Origin: Microcoleus sp. FACHB-68
GTDB lineage: Bacteria > Cyanobacteriota > Cyanobacteriia > Cyanobacteriales > Oscillatoriaceae
Reading direction: 5' to 3'
Length of the DNA: 64,000 nt
Assembly (NCBI RefSeq): GCF_014695715.1
Contig: NZ_JACJOT010000006.1
Location: 682,001-746,000 of the forward strand
The position numbers and the translations under genes were made by a program. The notes below the pieces were generated by a model that searched no databases, was not told the origin of the DNA, and saw only the letters and a list, made by a program, of their open reading frames with translations. Of this stretch, positions 1 through 9,460 are shown one piece after another. The stretch's first letter is position 1; each line of letters starts with the position of its first letter.

Positions 1-84
1 AACCAGATAGTTCACTTCCATCTGTGAGTCTTCTACCAAGTTCTGACGCAGTTTTTCTAACTCTTCTTGAGAGACTTTTTGCAT
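1..84 (-). CDS. N-terminal start of a truncated protein, possibly DUF389 family
   Basis: Only the first 28 codons are in the window; the gene runs off the left edge. It starts MQKVSQEELEKLR and continues with a short acidic helix ending in NYLV. From memory, cyanobacterial DUF389 membrane proteins (TIGR00341) open with a similar SQEEL...NYxVL segment just before the first membrane helix, but 28 residues are too few to be sure. The ATG at 84 has no clear ribosome binding site. The 286 bases between it and the next gene hold no recognisable gene; they contain two GTTGCCGGCG copies. Confidence 0.45.
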   Translation of the reverse strand, partial: MQKVSQEELEKLRQNLVEDSQMEVNYLV

Positions 85-370
85 AAATATTGGCGTTCGA
101 GTTTGGAGGGTTGCCGGCGCACCCTTAGCAATGGTTGCCGGCGGTAATAAAACTTACATGGGAGGGCAACCTTTTATGATGAATACTTCCTATCGTCTGG
201 TTTTATTGGCTTAATAAAAGAATTTTTTATACAAAAAGCAATCGAGTCTGACATTTAGCAGCGGCTTGATGTTCCTCAAGTTAACTCGATCAGAACGGAA
301 ACTTTGCTAATTCTAAAAAAATAGCCGTGTGCGCGAATTTAAACCTAGCAGACAGGAGAGTGCGTTCATC

Positions 371-1561
371 TTACATCACCGGCACGCTCAATCCCTTCAA
401 ACTCCGTCCCTTTTCTTCCTCGCTTAACCCCTTACTCTGGATTAATACCCCAAAATTACCCAATCCCATCGGATTCATTAACTGGTGCAACGCCTCGCGC
501 CGGCGCAGTAAACTCGAAATATCTTGTGTCTGCATATTGGAAAGCGCCGCAATACGAGATCCCAAACCTAGCGCCATCAAAAATAATCCTTGCTGAACAA
601 ATCCCACCGGCTGCAACCGGCACAATGCTCCCTGACGCTGCAAAGCCGTAAAATCGACATGAGCGGTGATATCCTGCCGGCCTACATTAATATAAGGGTC
701 GTTATGATGGGCGTGCTGGTAGTAACATTGCAAGGTTCCCTCGCGTCGTTGCCGGCTGTAATATCGCTCAGCAAGATAGCCATAATCAATCGTCAGCACA
801 TACCCGCGTTGCAGCCGGTTTGCCACCGTTTGCATCCACTCTAACGCCGCCAAATTCACCTCGCTGCGATAGCCATCTTCATAGCCACCCCCCAGCAAAT
901 CAATCCCTACAAATTCAAAATACTTGGCAATTTCCGGGGTAGAAAGTTCTCCCGCCTCTTCCTTGAATAAAGCGGGAGAGTCTGGGTTGTTCGTTATATA
1001 AATTTCTTTTAATTGTTCGTCTTTAATCAAAAACTGATGCACCGGCAGCGCATCTACTAACTCATTAGAAAAAAAGCAACCTGTGATCGATTCTGCCGGC
1101 ATCTCTTCCCAACCACACCAGCGCAAATTAGCGCCAAACCTTGACAATTTCAATAAAATATGTTTTTGTTCTTCAATCAGCGCCGCAGCTTTTTCAACAA
1201 TGATATATTCTAAAACTTCAAAACAATCAAAATAGTGTTTGTGTAAATATTTCAGCACATCCGCCGCGAGCAACCCTTGTCCTGCACCCATTTCTACTAA
1301 TTGAAACGGGGCCGGTTTTCCCAGAATTTCCCACATTTCATAAAATTGTTCTGCCAGCAATTCGCCAAAATCAGCACCGAGATGCGGCGAGGTGAAAAAA
1401 TCACCTTTCGTCCCAATATTGACTTGATTCGTTGCATAATAACCGTGCTGCCGGTGGTACAGCGCCAAATCCATATACTCAGCAAATGTAATGCGCTTGT
1501 GGGGACTTTCGGCAATTTGCTGAGCAATGATTTCGCAAAGCTGCCGGTTGCTCTCATCCAT
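371..1561 (-). CDS. class I SAM-dependent methyltransferase, MidA/NDUFAF7 type (COG1565, DUF185)
   Basis: This 396-residue protein has the layout of the COG1565/DUF185 family: the glycine-rich SAM-binding motif VEMGAGQGLLAADVL near residues 107-121, an upstream TKGDFFTSPHLG segment, and the family's SNELVDALPVHQF motif. The mitochondrial member NDUFAF7/MidA dimethylates an arginine of NDUFS2, the 49-kDa subunit of complex I, and is needed for complex I assembly. NdhH, encoded 134 bp upstream on the same strand, is the cyanobacterial NDUFS2 homologue, so the neighbourhood predicts that this enzyme modifies NdhH. The family assignment is from visible motifs; the substrate is inferred from family knowledge plus adjacency. 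The start ATG at 1561 gives a usual family length. Confidence 0.85.
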   Translation of the reverse strand: MDESNRQLCEIIAQQIAESPHKRITFAEYMDLALYHRQHGYYATNQVNIGTKGDFFTSPHLGADFGELLAEQFYEMWEILGKPAPFQLVEMGAGQGLLAADVLKYLHKHYFDCFEVLEYIIVEKAAALIEEQKHILLKLSRFGANLRWCGWEEMPAESITGCFFSNELVDALPVHQFLIKDEQLKEIYITNNPDSPALFKEEAGELSTPEIAKYFEFVGIDLLGGGYEDGYRSEVNLAALEWMQTVANRLQRGYVLTIDYGYLAERYYSRQRREGTLQCYYQHAHHNDPYINVGRQDITAHVDFTALQRQGALCRLQPVGFVQQGLFLMALGLGSRIAALSNMQTQDISSLLRRREALHQLMNPMGLGNFGVLIQSKGLSEEEKGRSLKGLSVPVM

Positions 1562-1580
1562 AATAATATTTGGATTTTTT

Positions 1581-1687
1581 AAACCGCAGATAAACGCAGA
1601 TAAACGCAGATGAAGACAAGTTATTTTTAGCTTTTAACCGCAGATAAACGCAGATAAATACAATCTATCTGTGTTTATCTGTGGTTA
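1581..1687. repeat. CGCAGATAAA dispersed repeats with a hairpin
   Basis: Between ndhH and the methyltransferase gene the motif AACCGCAGATAAACGCAGAT occurs twice (1582-1611 with an extra unit, and 1636-1656). A near-perfect inverted copy follows at 1665-1687, so 1636-1687 can fold into a stem of about 21 bp with a loop of about nine bases. The same repeat family reappears at 46061-46106. It may act as a transcript-processing hairpin between the two genes, but no T-tract follows, so it is not a classical terminator. Confidence 0.7.
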
Positions 1688-1695
1688 ATAATATC

Positions 1696-2880
1696 TTATC
1701 TGTCAACCGATCCCATGATCACGTCAATACTGCCCAAAATCGTCACAATATCTGCAACTTTCATCCCCCGCAATAGCTGAGGCAAAATTTGCAAATTAAC
1801 GAAATCAGCAGCCCGAATTTTCCAGCGCCAGGGGAACACATTATCATCTCCGATAATGTAAATTCCTAACTCACCTTTGCCGCTTTCAACACGGACATAA
1901 TGTTCGCCTTTAGGAATCTTGAAAGTGGGAGCAATTTTCTTACCAATAAACTGGTAATCAAAGCTATTCCACTCAGATTTTGGCCCTTCTGCCATGCGTT
2001 TGGCTTCCAGATTTTCAAATGGGCCACCCGGCAATCCTTTCAATGCTTGGCGAATAATCTTCACCGACTCGCGCATCTCCCGAATTCGCACTAAGTAACG
2101 CGCCATACAGTCGCCGGCAGTTTCCCAGTGGATTTCCCAGTCGAAGTCATCGTAACACTCGTAATGGTCAACCTTCCGCAAGTCCCACTTAACCCCTGAA
2201 GCGCGTAACATTGGGCCAGAAAGTCCCCAGTTAATCGCTTCGTCACGAGTGATGGTGCCAATTCCCTCAACGCGCCGGCGGAAAATTGGGTTATCTGTAA
2301 TTAAACGCTCATATTCATCAACTTTGGGATCGAAATAGTCGCAAAAATCTTCGCACTTATCTACCCAACCGTAAGGCAAATCCGCCGCAACTCCCCCAAT
2401 TCGGAAGTAGTTGTTATTCACCATCCGGTAGCCGGTTGCAGCTTCCCAGAGGTCATAAATCAGCTCACGTTCCCGGAAAATGTAGAAAAAGGGCGTCTGA
2501 GCACCAACGTCAGCCATAAATGGGCCAAGCCAAAGCAAATGGTTGGCGATCCGGTTCAACTCCAGCATAATCACGCGGATGTAGCTGGCGCGTCTGGGAA
2601 CGGCAATATCAGCCAGTTTTTCCGGCGCATTTACGGTAACTGCTTCGTTGAACATTCCCTCTGCGTAGTCCCACCGGCTAACGTAGGGAACGTACATGAT
2701 ATTGGTGCGATTTTCGGCGATCTTTTCCATTCCCCGGTGCAAGTAGCCGATCACCGGCTCACAATCCACCACATTCTCGCCGTCGAGAGTCATAATTAAC
2801 CGCAGCACCCCGTGCATGGAAGGGTGGTGGGGACCCATGTTGAGGATCATGGGTTCTGTTCTGGTTTCAATCCTTGACAT
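1696..2880 (-). CDS. ndhH: NAD(P)H-quinone oxidoreductase subunit H (NDH-1, 49-kDa subunit)
   Basis: This 394-residue protein is full length for cyanobacterial NdhH and opens with the conserved [18 protein letters not shown] segment. It also carries the YLHRGMEKI motif near residues 46-54, which lines the quinone cavity near cluster N2 in complex I. It is a peripheral-arm subunit of thylakoid NDH-1, which works in respiration, cyclic electron flow around photosystem I and CO2 uptake. The ATG at 2880 fits the usual start. The gene is first of a same-strand pair with the MidA-type methyltransferase gene. Arg49 in the HRG motif is a candidate for the arginine methylated in mitochondrial NDUFS2, though I cannot align it rigorously here. 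Confidence 0.97.
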   Translation of the reverse strand: MSRIETRTEPMILNMGPHHPSMHGVLRLIMTLDGENVVDCEPVIGYLHRGMEKIAENRTNIMYVPYVSRWDYAEGMFNEAVTVNAPEKLADIAVPRRASYIRVIMLELNRIANHLLWLGPFMADVGAQTPFFYIFRERELIYDLWEAATGYRMVNNNYFRIGGVAADLPYGWVDKCEDFCDYFDPKVDEYERLITDNPIFRRRVEGIGTITRDEAINWGLSGPMLRASGVKWDLRKVDHYECYDDFDWEIHWETAGDCMARYLVRIREMRESVKIIRQALKGLPGGPFENLEAKRMAEGPKSEWNSFDYQFIGKKIAPTFKIPKGEHYVRVESGKGELGIYIIGDDNVFPWRWKIRAADFVNLQILPQLLRGMKVADIVTILGSIDVIMGSVDR

Positions 2881-3124
2881 CGCTCAGCATTCTCCCCTTT
2901 ATACAGTTTCGAGCCGCCGCACCCAGTTTATGTTGGATTGTGGATGTTGGATAAAATCGCCCATCTCCAATCCTCGGTGAGCCGGCAGGTCTAGCACCTA
3001 ATATTGATTTTTGTTGCACTTCTTCTAATTATATGGATTGAAGGGTAAGGGAATAGGCCAAGATTAAACAAAGCTATCGGCAAGATTGATCAGCTTCGAT
3101 CTTCCCAAGAAAAGAATATGTCTC

Positions 3125-5041
3125 ATGGCCATAACTCAACCACAGTTTGATGCGCTCATCCAGCGCCTAGAAAAGTTTGCTCACCAGCAGCCGGCACTCT
3201 ACAAGCTTGGTGTGGCGTTGCTTGCCGTGCTTGGCTACGTCTACATCTTCTCCATCCTGGCGCTGCTGCTGGCTATCTTCGCAGTGCTTGTGGCGCTGGT
3301 GATCTCAACCGGCAGACTCAATTTCTACATCATCAAATTCGGCATTCTGATTCTCGTTCCCACATTCATCGTCCTCAAATCCCTGTGGGTGCGGTTTCCC
3401 CCACCGACGGGTTTAGAATTGCGCCGGCAAGATGTCCCACGCTTGTTTGAGCTGGTTGACGAACTCACGTTAAAGTTGGAAGCGCCACGCTTCCATCACA
3501 TCTTACTCACCGACGAGTTCAATGCTGCAGTTGCCCAAAGACCTCGTTTAGGAATATTTGGATGGCAGCAAAACTATTTACTCGTGGGACTGCCTTTAAT
3601 GCAAGCGCTTTCCCCAGAACAGTTTCGCGCAGTTCTCGCTCATGAATTAGGGCATTTATCTGGCAACCACAGTCGCTTTGCCGGCTGGATTTACCGCGTT
3701 AGGCAAACTTACGTTCAAATCTTAGAAAGATTACACCACAGCAATCAGGGGGGATCTTCCGTTCTTTTTAACGCTTTTTTTAACTGGTATGCTCCATTTT
3801 TTAGCGCTTACTCATTTGTTTTAGCGCGAATGAATGAATATGAAGCGGATCGATGTGCGGCAGCTCTTGCCGGAGCGCAAAATATGGCTGAAGCACTGAT
3901 TAATGTAGAAATTAGCGCTAGATTTTTGCAGCATTCTTTCTGGCCAAATCTTGACAAACAAGTGATTCATCAAGTCGAGCCGCCGGCAGCAATTTATACA
4001 AATCTAGTTAAAGCCTTGGCTGCCGGTATCCCGCCTGATGAGGCGACTGTTTGGCTTGACCGAGCACTCGCGCAAAAAACCGATTTGGATGACACCCATC
4101 CTTGCCTAGCAGAGCGACTTTCTGCTTTAGGTTATCTCAAAGGTAAACCCAAACAACTTTCCCTGCCGGCGGATGTCAAAATTAGTGCAGCTCAAGAATT
4201 ATTAGAAAGTAACCTCAAAAAGTTTCTTGCTGATTTTGATCATACCTGGAAACAGGAAATGGCAACACCCTGGCGGCAACGCTATGCCTACGCTCAAGAA
4301 GCACAAGATCAGTTAAAGTCCCTTGATCAAAAAGCTAAAATTCAGCAGCTTACGCCGGAGGAAGCTTGGGATCGCGCCGCTTGGACGGCAGAATTCAAGG
4401 GAAATGAAGCGGCGATTCCACTTTTGAGAGAAATCCTCACGACTGCGCCGGCACACCCTTCAACTCACTTTTTATTAGGTCAAATCTTATTAAAGCAAAA
4501 TGAACTTTCTGGCATCGGTCACATTGAGAAAGCGATGGAAAAAGACCCGGAAAAAGTGCTGCCTGGGTGTGAGTTGATTTATGCTTTTTTCAAGGATCAG
4601 GGACAAATCGAAAAAGCAAAAGCTTACCAAGCACGCGCTCAACAACATTATGAGTTATTGTTAATGGCTCAGCGAGAGCGGTCTTTTGTCCGGGAAGATG
4701 ACACGTTTTTGCCTCACGATTTGCCATCGGCAGCTTTGGCATTGTTGCTACAGCAAGTTTCTCGTTACACTCAAGTTAAAGAAGTTTATCTAGTTCGGAA
4801 AAAGGTGAGATATTTCCCGGAGCAGCCTTTTTATGTTTTAGGAATAAAGTTGCGTCGAGCTTGGTATAAATTCAAAAGTTCGGACAGCGATCAACAATTT
4901 TTTAACCATTTCGTGTCTGAAGTAGAGTTTCCCGGACAAGCTTATGTTATTCTTCTGAATTCTCAAGAGAGGAACTTCAAAAATTTAGAAGAAATCTTGC
5001 GAGAAATACAGGGTGCGGCTATTTACAAACATGAAGGATGA
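3125..5041 (+). CDS. M48 family membrane zinc metalloprotease with TPR-like C-terminus
   Basis: The protein is 638 residues if started at the ATG at 3125 ([15 protein letters not shown]). An in-frame TTG at 3086 is less likely. Two hydrophobic segments lie at about 28-61 and 68-85. The M48 zinc motif HELGH is at 173-177, followed further on by the glutamate-containing MNEYEADR motif, the usual third zinc ligand. The C-terminal half is helical with alternating Ala/Leu-rich stretches (for example [18 protein letters not shown]), like a TPR solenoid. M48 proteases of the HtpX/YfgC type work in membrane-protein quality control; the substrate here is unknown. The gene ends inside the start of rsmH, with an 11-nt overlap, implying translational coupling. 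Confidence 0.87.
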   Translation: MAITQPQFDALIQRLEKFAHQQPALYKLGVALLAVLGYVYIFSILALLLAIFAVLVALVISTGRLNFYIIKFGILILVPTFIVLKSLWVRFPPPTGLELRRQDVPRLFELVDELTLKLEAPRFHHILLTDEFNAAVAQRPRLGIFGWQQNYLLVGLPLMQALSPEQFRAVLAHELGHLSGNHSRFAGWIYRVRQTYVQILERLHHSNQGGSSVLFNAFFNWYAPFFSAYSFVLARMNEYEADRCAAALAGAQNMAEALINVEISARFLQHSFWPNLDKQVIHQVEPPAAIYTNLVKALAAGIPPDEATVWLDRALAQKTDLDDTHPCLAERLSALGYLKGKPKQLSLPADVKISAAQELLESNLKKFLADFDHTWKQEMATPWRQRYAYAQEAQDQLKSLDQKAKIQQLTPEEAWDRAAWTAEFKGNEAAIPLLREILTTAPAHPSTHFLLGQILLKQNELSGIGHIEKAMEKDPEKVLPGCELIYAFFKDQGQIEKAKAYQARAQQHYELLLMAQRERSFVREDDTFLPHDLPSAALALLLQQVSRYTQVKEVYLVRKKVRYFPEQPFYVLGIKLRRAWYKFKSSDSDQQFFNHFVSEVEFPGQAYVILLNSQERNFKNLEEILREIQGAAIYKHEG

Positions 5042-5942
5042 AGAATTGAGAGATTTGGAACAGAAGACAGACACGCAAACACCTGGATTTGTCCATGTGC
5101 CGGTGTTGAGTCGGGAATTGCTAGACGGTGTGGTGCTCGTCGCGGATGGTCATTATTTGGATGCAACGGTGGGTGCCGGCGGCCACAGCAGTTTGCTTTT
5201 GGCGCTGTCTCCTGGTGTGCGGGTAACGGCAATTGACCGGGATGAACAAGCACTCGCTACTGCCAAGACTCATCTTGCACAATATGGCGAACGTGTCAAG
5301 TTTTGGCGAGGAAACTATGCCGAATTTAAGCCAAATAACACCCAATTTGACGGAATTATTGCAGATTTGGGCGTGAGTTCTGGCCAGCTTGACACACCGG
5401 CACGAGGATTTAGCTTCCGCCACACGGCTGAGCTAGATATGCGAATGGATTGCCGGCAATCCCTGACAGCCGCAGAAATTATCAATCACTGGGACGAAAC
5501 AGAACTAGCCAATATTTTTTACACCTATGGAGAAGAACGCCTCTCGCGCCGGCTAGCGCGTCAAATTGTAGGCCAGCGTCCCTTCCACACCACCACAGAA
5601 CTCGCAGACGCGATTTCCCGCAGCGTTCCTCCCAAATACCGTCATGGTCGCATCCACCCAGCCACCCGTGTCTTTCAAGCCTTGCGAATCGTGGTTAACC
5701 AAGAGCTAACCTCTTTAGAAACATTTATTAACCTCGCCCCCAACTGGCTTAAACCAGGAGGCCGGTTGGGAGTTATCAGTTTTCACAGCCTGGAAGACCG
5801 GATCGTAAAGCATCGCCTGCGAGACTCACCCCTGCTGCGGGTCTTGACGAAAAAGCCCATTTTGCCGCAAGCTGAGGAACTGGGAACCAATCCTAGGTCA
5901 CGCTCGGCGAAACTCAGGTTAGCCGAAAAATCGAGTGCGTGA
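5031..5942 (+). CDS. rsmH: 16S rRNA (cytosine1402-N4)-methyltransferase
   Basis: RsmH (MraW) methylates N4 of C1402 of 16S rRNA in the decoding centre. The protein shows the VPVLSREL opening, the SAM motif [22 protein letters not shown], and the C-terminal [19 protein letters not shown]. The start is taken at the ATG at 5031 (MKDEELRD), which overlaps the preceding protease gene by 11 nt. A GTG at 5013 is in frame but less likely. Length is about 303 residues, usual for the family. In many bacteria this gene sits in the dcw cell-division cluster; here, as often in cyanobacteria, it does not. A small GGGGT-GAC-ACCCC hairpin lies just after the stop at 5954-5966. Confidence 0.95.
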   Translation: MKDEELRDLEQKTDTQTPGFVHVPVLSRELLDGVVLVADGHYLDATVGAGGHSSLLLALSPGVRVTAIDRDEQALATAKTHLAQYGERVKFWRGNYAEFKPNNTQFDGIIADLGVSSGQLDTPARGFSFRHTAELDMRMDCRQSLTAAEIINHWDETELANIFYTYGEERLSRRLARQIVGQRPFHTTTELADAISRSVPPKYRHGRIHPATRVFQALRIVVNQELTSLETFINLAPNWLKPGGRLGVISFHSLEDRIVKHRLRDSPLLRVLTKKPILPQAEELGTNPRSRSAKLRLAEKSSA

Positions 5943-6289
5943 TATAAAAATAGGGGGTGACACCCCTCACCCAATGGGAATCGCACAGAGCTAGAAGCGA
6001 TGACGAGAGCTAAAACTCGAAATGCCGGTTTTAACTGGGCAACTTCTACCTGTTAGAGACACCCAATTTTAGGGTACTTTCTTTATGGGAATATCTCGCT
6101 AGCTATTTGCCAGTCGTGTCGCAAACATATTGGCATAAAGCCGGATGCACTGATGCTATTGGCTGTATCTTTAGTTGAAGATCCATCGTCCAAACATCCC
6201 GGATATCTTCCTGTGACCCGAACTTATAGTGTTTGGATAATGGATCTTCGAGCGCGAGTTGATGGATTAGCCGGGAAGTGGGGTCTTGC
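5943..6289. other. intergenic stretch upstream of the PP2C phosphatase gene
   Basis: About 350 bases with no convincing gene. It begins with the short GC-rich hairpin after rsmH. A 62-codon reading frame on the minus strand (6103-6291) has no family resemblance and no ribosome binding site, and I treat it as chance. The rest is presumably the leader and promoter of the gene at 6290. Confidence 0.5.
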
Positions 6290-7948
6290 ATGAGTCAAGG
6301 AAATCGAAGCAAACTCAAACTCTTGGTAGTTGATGACGAGGCAGACAACCTAGACTTGCTGTACCGGACGTTTCGGCGAGATTTTCAGGTCTACAGAGCC
6401 GACAGTGCCTTCAGTGCCCTGGAAACGCTGGATCAGCAAGGAGAAATGGCTGTCATCATCTCTGACCAGCGAATGCCAGAAATGAATGGCACAGAGTTTT
6501 TGGGAAAAACGGTAGATCGTTATCCCGATACGATTCGCATCTTACTGACAGGCTACACCGATGTGGAAGATTTGGTGGAGGCAATTAACTCAGGCCAAGT
6601 CTTTAAATACATTACTAAACCGTGGCAGCCTGAAGAACTAAAGGCAGTGGTTCAGCAAGCTTCGGAAACTTATAAAGTTATCAAGCAACGAACTAACGAA
6701 CTGCAAAGAGCTTTGCGGCGCGAATTACTCTTTAACGACGTGATGAGTGCGATCCGCGAGTCACTGGACTATCGCAGTATGCTCCAAACGATTGTGGAGA
6801 CGATGGGCCGGACTTTTGACGCTTGCGCCGGCATACTACGTCCGGTAGAAAGCGATCGCTTGATGCCAGAAACTTTTTCTTATCAAGCGCTCAACTCGGA
6901 AACACCGCTATATCACGAAGATCCCCTAATTCACACCGTCCTTGAAAGCCGGCAGCGCCAAGTTAGCCTGGGTGAAGAAGACAGCAACAGTACAAATCGG
7001 CTGGTGTTGCCACTGCTATACCAAAAGGATTTTCTGGCGGTTTTATCGCTTTACCAAGAAAATCATGCTGCGGCTTGGTCATCTGAAGATATCCAGCTGA
7101 TTGAAGGGATGGCAGAACAAGCTGCCCTCGCGCTTTCGCAAGCCAAGCTTTACCAGCGCAGCCAAGAGCAAGCCCAGCAAATGCGAGCTGAGCTAGAGGT
7201 CGCCCGCCAAATTCAAACGAACCTGCTGCGCCAAAGTTGGCCAGAGATGGAGAGTGCGAAGGTACAAGCTTGCTGCTATCCAGCGCGAGAAGTGGGAGGC
7301 GATTTCTTTGAAGTTTATATTCACGCTCAAGGAGATATTTGGGTAGCGGTGGGGGATGTTTCGGGTAAAGGCGTTCCAGCCGCACTGTTTATGGCAAGTG
7401 CCATTTCAGTCATGCGACGCGAACTGTCTCAAGAAAATACGCCCGAACCCGAACAGGTGATGCAAAACCTCAACAGCATCCTTTCCGAGGATCTGGTGAG
7501 TAATAACTGCTTTATTACAATGGTTCTGGCTCGTTACACACCGGCAACCAAGCAACTGGTTTATGCAAATGCGGGACACATTTATCCCCTCGTTTGGTCT
7601 AAACAAGCGGTGGCTGACAAAGCAGAAATCGAGCCAAATTTCTTAAAAGTTCGAGGCGTTCCTTTGGGGATCTTGCCGGTGTGGAAAGCCAAAGCGGGCA
7701 CCTTAACGTTAAATCCAGGGGATATCTTTCTACTAACGAGCGATGGCATTACAGAAGCCACTATCTCTGAAGAAGGCTCCGCCGGCACCGGGTCAAATGC
7801 AGGGTCAATGCTCCAACAGTCGGGTCTTTGGGAGCTTCTACTGGCTGAGCCGGCTCCTTTAGACCTGAATAATTTATTAGCTCGCATCCGCGATCAAGCG
7901 GTGGAGCAAGAAGATGACCAAACTATTCTTTCTCTGGAGGTTCTGTGA
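6290..7948 (+). CDS. response regulator with GAF and SpoIIE-type PP2C phosphatase domains
   Basis: The order is an N-terminal REC domain (VVDDE at 13-17, phospho-acceptor Asp59 in IISDQRMPEMNG, Lys110 in YITKPW), then a coiled linker and a GAF-like region (about 155-300). A second coiled linker and a SpoIIE/RsbU PP2C domain follow, with acidic metal ligands in GGDFFEV, GDVSGKG and TSDGITEA. Such proteins dephosphorylate an anti-sigma-factor antagonist when the receiver or GAF input is engaged, starting partner switching. The ATG at 6290 is preferred over a GTG at 6278. Only three bases separate it from the anti-sigma kinase gene, so the two are one operon. No antagonist (STAS) gene is adjacent, so the target must be encoded elsewhere. 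Confidence 0.9.
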   Translation: MSQGNRSKLKLLVVDDEADNLDLLYRTFRRDFQVYRADSAFSALETLDQQGEMAVIISDQRMPEMNGTEFLGKTVDRYPDTIRILLTGYTDVEDLVEAINSGQVFKYITKPWQPEELKAVVQQASETYKVIKQRTNELQRALRRELLFNDVMSAIRESLDYRSMLQTIVETMGRTFDACAGILRPVESDRLMPETFSYQALNSETPLYHEDPLIHTVLESRQRQVSLGEEDSNSTNRLVLPLLYQKDFLAVLSLYQENHAAAWSSEDIQLIEGMAEQAALALSQAKLYQRSQEQAQQMRAELEVARQIQTNLLRQSWPEMESAKVQACCYPAREVGGDFFEVYIHAQGDIWVAVGDVSGKGVPAALFMASAISVMRRELSQENTPEPEQVMQNLNSILSEDLVSNNCFITMVLARYTPATKQLVYANAGHIYPLVWSKQAVADKAEIEPNFLKVRGVPLGILPVWKAKAGTLTLNPGDIFLLTSDGITEATISEEGSAGTGSNAGSMLQQSGLWELLLAEPAPLDLNNLLARIRDQAVEQEDDQTILSLEVL

Positions 7949-7951
7949 GCT

Positions 7952-8380
7952 ATGAGAACTGAGCTTCATGTGCCAAGTGATTTGAGGTTTTTGACAATCG
8001 TTGAAAACTGGCTGCTGGGTTCTTTAGAGGTTGAAGTCGGCGAATATGTAGATTGGCCGCGTCAGTCCAATCGGTTGCGCCTGGTTCTAGCGGAAGCTTA
8101 TTCCAACGTAGTTCGGCACGCCCATAGAGATCAGCCTAACCTGCCGGTGCTAATTCGCTTAGAACTTAAGGATCGTGACATTGCGCTGGAAGTTTGGGAT
8201 CACGGTAGAGGATACGATCTGTCTACCTATATGGCTCCATCACCGGAAGCGATGTCTGATGGCGGCTATGGCTGGCTGATTATGAATCGTCTGATGGATA
8301 GGGTTGAATATTGCTTGCAAATAGACGGTCGTAACTGTCTCAAATTGGAAGCCAGTTTGCCAGAAGTGAAAAAAGCTTAG
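7952..8380 (+). CDS. RsbW-like anti-sigma factor serine kinase (HATPase_c_2)
   Basis: The 142-residue single-domain GHKL ATPase shows an N-box in LVLAEAYSNVVRHAH, a G1 box WDHGRGYD and a G2 box GYGWLIM. This is the compact architecture of RsbW/SpoIIAB-type anti-sigma kinases, which hold a sigma factor or partner protein and phosphorylate a STAS antagonist. The ATG lies four bases after the stop of the PP2C phosphatase gene, so the kinase and opposing phosphatase are co-transcribed. The process it controls cannot be read from this window. Confidence 0.88.
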   Translation: MRTELHVPSDLRFLTIVENWLLGSLEVEVGEYVDWPRQSNRLRLVLAEAYSNVVRHAHRDQPNLPVLIRLELKDRDIALEVWDHGRGYDLSTYMAPSPEAMSDGGYGWLIMNRLMDRVEYCLQIDGRNCLKLEASLPEVKKA

Positions 8381-8723
8381 TCATCTACGAGTCTGAATCA
8401 GGCTTCAGGAACCTCGATGAGTGAAATGTTTTTCACGATAGCGCTCAAGCGGAGAATAGAAACTCCACCGGCGCTATCTATCTGGGCATAAGCTTTGAGC
8501 CGGTTTTACCATTTCCTAAACCATTGAGAAATCATATTAATCTTCTGCTTAGGTTAAGAGCAGATGTGCCGGCACACAGAAATTTATGGGAGTGTCAGAT
8601 AAACTAAATTGATGTGAAATAAAATTAGAAATTCTAATAATTTTTGCTAATCTAAAGCCGGCAAACCCTTAAGACGAGCAGCCGTTATCCTTCATTCCCA
8701 AACGCCAAGTGAGGGTTCAGCCA
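8381..8723. other. intergenic stretch between convergent genes
   Basis: About 340 AT-rich bases between the anti-sigma gene and the convergent CTDH gene. An imperfect inverted pair, GATAGCGC near 8440 and GGCGCTATC near 8471, could form a weak terminator. I see no gene. Confidence 0.4.
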
Positions 8724-9167
8724 TCAAGACTGAGATTGGCGCATATCTAGCAATTCCTGGGGAGACGCCAGCAGTTTAATCGTGGCAGAAATCATTTCCT
8801 GCTCTTGATTGAGTATAAATATCCAACTAACATTCACACCAAACCACGGAGTCTGTACCTTACCGCTGACTTGAATCTGAGTTTGGTTATTTTCTAAGGG
8901 TTCGGCGATGCCTTGGCGCGGGTTGAGCTGCATCCCTTTCGCGTGTGCTTCCAGGTAAGCGGCAATTGCTTCAGGGCCAACCATCGGCTCCTCAAAGGGC
9001 GGGTTCATCTGTCCATCTGCGGCAAACAACGCCGCTGTGGCCTCAAAATCGCCGGCATTAAACGTTTCAAAATAGCGCTGCACCACCGGCTCTGTAATGC
9101 CTTCTATTGTGACATCAGTTCCAGATGCCGGTTCAGTGTTTGAGTTGATAGCGTCTTCAGTTTCCAT
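8724..9167 (-). CDS. orange carotenoid protein C-terminal-domain homologue (CTDH, NTF2 fold)
   Basis: The 147-residue protein matches the C-terminal NTF2-like domain of the orange carotenoid protein, especially the near-signature GKVQTPWFGVNV at 102-113 and LLASPQELL near the end. There is no N-terminal helical carotenoid domain, so it is a stand-alone CTDH. CTDHs bind ketocarotenoids as dimers, deliver or take carotenoid from helical carotenoid proteins, and quench singlet oxygen. Tyr32 (RYFETFN) and Trp115 (VSWIF) sit where OCP uses Tyr201 and Trp288/290 to hold the keto group. The protein contains no cysteine, unlike the redox-sensitive Anabaena CTDH. It stands alone in its neighbourhood, and queG starts divergently on the other side of a 290-bp AT-rich spacer. 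Confidence 0.88.
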   Translation of the reverse strand: METEDAINSNTEPASGTDVTIEGITEPVVQRYFETFNAGDFEATAALFAADGQMNPPFEEPMVGPEAIAAYLEAHAKGMQLNPRQGIAEPLENNQTQIQVSGKVQTPWFGVNVSWIFILNQEQEMISATIKLLASPQELLDMRQSQS

Positions 9168-9460
9168 CAGATTTACCCTGGAGAAAGCATAGGCGGCAAA
9201 TCGATTTTAAACGAATATCGGGACGTAATTATTCGTATCTTTATTAACTGGGTTAAGAGCCAAACTCGCAGATCAATGGCAATTATGTAACGCTTTTCAA
9301 CAATTTGTCTATAAAATTTACAAATAGGTCAGAGAAAAATTATAATACTTTGATCGTTTGCGCTCCTGATCGCTAGATCGATTTGTCTTGGCAAGGTAAA
9401 TGCGCTATTCGGCTGGTGAGAAAGAAGCATAAACTTGCCCCTGCCCTAATTTTTAAGCCT

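Noticed and set aside
6103-6291. 62-codon minus-strand frame before the PP2C gene
   Set aside because: No family, no ribosome binding site, and it overlaps the leader of the plus-strand gene.
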